Source: an uncultured bacterium (GTDB lineage: Bacteria > Planctomycetota > DG-23 > SLPQ01). From it: a DNA stretch of 8,160 nucleotides. Below the pieces are notes generated by a model, which did no database searches, was not told where the DNA came from, and saw only the letters and a list, made by a program, of their open reading frames with translations. Where the stretch lies: assembly GCA_937863625.1 (NCBI GenBank), contig CALMGO010000578.1:1-8160 (forward strand), read 5' to 3'. This document shows positions 6,418 through 8,160 of the stretch, piece after piece. Every line of letters begins with the position of its first letter. Position 1 is the stretch's first letter. A program made the translations under genes and the position numbers.

Positions 6418-8160
6418 CTGGCGGCTACCTCCTCGGGTGGAACCCTTGAGAAGCCCTTGGATTTTCTATCAACATACGCCTCGGCTATGGCCTTTGCAAC
6501 GGGACCTGCAACAGCACCGCCGTGCCCGCCATGCTCAATCACGACGGCAAAGGCGATCTCGGGGTCTTCAAACGGGGCGTAGCCTGCAAACCATGCATGG
6601 TCGCCTGAGATGCCCTTGTCAGGGGGGGCCTGGGCGGTGCCGGACTTACCGGCGATGTGGATAAGATCGCTCTTTACGTTACGAAAGCCGGTGCCGCCAC
6701 GTTCGTTAACAACGAGGTCGAGACCGTGGCGAACGGCCTCGAGCGTGGAGAGAGAGACGCCGACTTCGCGAGAGGGAGCCGCCGGGGCCTCGCGACGCAA
6801 CTGCGGCGTGAGGATCGTGCCGCCGTTGGCAATGGCGGCGAACATACGGCAGACCTGGAGGGGAGTAACGAGGAGAGCCCCCTGCCCTATCGAGAGGTTG
6901 ACAGCGTCGCCGGGGGAACGAGACATGGGGACATTACCGGAAGTCTCAGTGGGGAGGTCGATACCTGTAGGGGCGCCAAGGCCGTATCCGCGGGCCCATG
7001 CGGCGAGGGTCTCACCGCCGGTTTTATTGCCGACATTGTAAAAGTAAACGTTGCAGGAGACCTTGAGCGCCTCGTACATATTGAGCGGGCCGTGGGTAAA
7101 CCAGGCAGGCGGGCGATAGACGTGGCAATTCCACGAGCCGCGACCGAGTTTGAAAACGCCGTTGCAGGTGAAGACGGTCTGAGGCGTAATGGCGCCGGAC
7201 TCAAGGCCGGCGGTGGCGGTGACGACCTTGAAGACGCTTCCGAGCGGGTAGCCGGCGTCGACGGCGCGGTTCTGAAATGGGTGAAACCGGCCGAGGCCTT
7301 CGGGATCGGTAAGGCGGGCATAGTCGTCGCTGATGGTATTGGGGTCGTAGGAGGGGCAGGACGCCATGACGAGGACCTCTCCGGTGCGGACGTTCATGCA
7401 GACGGCGGCTCCGGCGCGGGGTTCGTCTGGGGAGTTGAAAATGGCTTCAAGCGCGTCGAGGGCGGCCTTTTGCATAACGGGGTCGATGGTGAGGAGTATG
7501 GCGGCACCGGAGACGGGAGACTCGTCGGAGAGGATTTTCTGCGGGACGTTGTGGACATTGACGATCTCTTCGCGTCGTCCGCGGGCGCCTTTGAGTTCGA
7601 AGTTGAACTGCTTCTCGGCGCCGGCGCGGCCCATGACGTCGTGGTAGAATACGCGCTTTCGTTCGTCGCCGCCGTAATCATAGCGGTAGAGGTCCCATTC
7701 CTCCGGGGTGATTTCGTTGACGTATCCGACGACGTGCGCGGTGAGAGCGCCGATGGGGTACTTTCGCTTCATCTCCTGAGCGACGACGAGGCCGGGCAGG
7801 TCGGCGGAGGCGACCTCAGCGCGGGCGGCGGCGAGAAAGCCGACGTCTTCGAAAATCACCTGGCCGCGGCGATACTCGCGGCGGCGGATCTGGGCGGCTT
7901 CATTTTTGGCCTGCTTTTCGAGAGTGGCGCGGGCGCCGTCGGCGGACAGGATGGCCTTTACGCGGCGGGTTACCTGCATCTCAACGGAGGTCCATGCAGC
8001 CTGGACGCGGGAGGCCACGTCAGCCGTGGTGACGCCTCGCACGCGGGCGACGGCGTCGTACCACTGCTGGAGGGCGTCGGAGTCCATGTCATAGAGGTCT
8101 CTGAGGACAACGCAGATATTTAGAACGGGCAGGTCTTCGGCGAGGACGGTACCTTCGCGG
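6414..8160 (-). CDS. mrdA: Penicillin-binding protein 2 (elongasome DD-transpeptidase), 5' end beyond window
   Basis: Class B PBP that cross-links peptidoglycan in the periplasm during side-wall elongation, working with RodA. 581 codons are visible and the frame is still open at the right edge, so the true start, N-terminal anchor and first residues are missing. The visible N-terminus (REGTVLAEDLPVLNICVV) matches the 'G-x-(I/V)-LA-x-(N/D)-x-P' opening of the PBP2 pedestal domain, so the Met at 8087 is internal. Numbering from that Met: pedestal to about residue 190, transpeptidase domain about 195-535. All three active-site motifs are present: SxxK as SVFK with nucleophile Ser284 (codon 7236-7238), SxN as SCN at 344-346, and KSGT at 481-484. 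The 3' end overlaps rodA by 4 bp (ATGA), indicating coupled translation. The mrdA-mrdB order and RodA partner make PBP2 much more likely than FtsI. Confidence 0.95.
   Translation of the reverse strand, partial: REGTVLAEDLPVLNICVVLRDLYDMDSDALQQWYDAVARVRGVTTADVASRVQAAWTSVEMQVTRRVKAILSADGARATLEKQAKNEAAQIRRREYRRGQVIFEDVGFLAAARAEVASADLPGLVVAQEMKRKYPIGALTAHVVGYVNEITPEEWDLYRYDYGGDERKRVFYHDVMGRAGAEKQFNFELKGARGRREEIVNVHNVPQKILSDESPVSGAAILLTIDPVMQKAALDALEAIFNSPDEPRAGAAVCMNVRTGEVLVMASCPSYDPNTISDDYARLTDPEGLGRFHPFQNRAVDAGYPLGSVFKVVTATAGLESGAITPQTVFTCNGVFKLGRGSWNCHVYRPPAWFTHGPLNMYEALKVSCNVYFYNVGNKTGGETLAAWARGYGLGAPTGIDLPTETSGNVPMSRSPGDAVNLSIGQGALLVTPLQVCRMFAAIANGGTILTPQLRREAPAAPSREVGVSLSTLEAVRHGLDLVVNERGGTGFRNVKSDLIHIAGKSGTAQAPPDKGISGDHAWFAGYAPFEDPEIAFAVVIEHGGHGGAVAGPVAKAIAEAYVDRKSKGFSRVPPEEVAAR
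6427..6434 (-). promoter_or_regulatory. Strong ribosome binding site for rodA inside the mrdA 3' end
   Basis: Read on the minus strand, this is GAGGAGGT, nearly a full anti-16S complement, ending 9 nt before the rodA ATG at 6417. It lies within the last codons of mrdA (the PEEVAAR tail), so that coding sequence also serves as the translation start signal. Together with the ATGA overlap it fixes the rodA start and predicts coupled, roughly stoichiometric synthesis of PBP2 and RodA. Confidence 0.85.

Noticed and set aside
6657..8123. Long plus-strand open frame of 488 codons opposite mrdA
   Set aside because: The minus frame has all PBP2 motifs. The antisense product is Gly/Val/Asp-rich low-complexity sequence, as expected from the opposite strand of GC-rich coding DNA.

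Overview
The window is an 8.16 kb, GC-rich piece of bacterial chromosome. Every supported gene lies on the minus strand, so transcription runs from the right edge to the left. Acylated lipoproteins, a TolB-type propeller and a PBP2/RodA pair point to a diderm, peptidoglycan-making, probably rod-shaped bacterium. The phylum cannot be settled from the sequence. A GC-rich uncultured lineage (for example Planctomycetota-, Hydrogenedentota- or Omnitrophota-like) would fit, but that is only an inference.

In transcription order: (1) mrdA (PBP2), whose 5' end lies beyond the right edge, overlaps (2) mrdB/rodA by an ATGA junction. Together they are the elongasome transpeptidase and its SEDS glycosyltransferase partner. 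(3) Twenty-five bases later comes a YgiQ-like/TIGR03960-type radical SAM protein, a family often found beside rodA and the RNase G genes. After a 156-bp gap come (4) a six-bladed TolB-like (PD40) lipoprotein and, 15 bp further, (5) a second lipoprotein whose core resembles a TolB-N/CsgG/LpoB-like fold. Then come (6) a 73-aa unknown protein with a good ribosome binding site and, 19 bp on, (7) a complete Xer-type tyrosine recombinase with all catalytic residues. The genes are tightly packed and may form one or two operons joining cell-wall elongation, envelope lipoproteins and chromosome dimer resolution.

The left 251 bp are non-coding and full of palindromes. They hold two direct copies of a 30-bp REP-like unit (a GTAG foot plus a near-perfect 24-bp palindrome) that bracket two unrelated perfect stem-loops. 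This looks like a cluster of RAYT-associated REP elements or a small non-autonomous element.

The most useful things to check are: the REP-like composite; a paired Glu-to-Gln and Lys-to-Gln change in the conserved QPSE motif of RodA; loss of the C-terminal cysteine tail usual in the radical SAM family; and the idea that the two lipoproteins are an outer-membrane regulator of the PBP2/RodA machine. No convincing new defence or mobile system is visible. Most of the window is ordinary cell-wall housekeeping.
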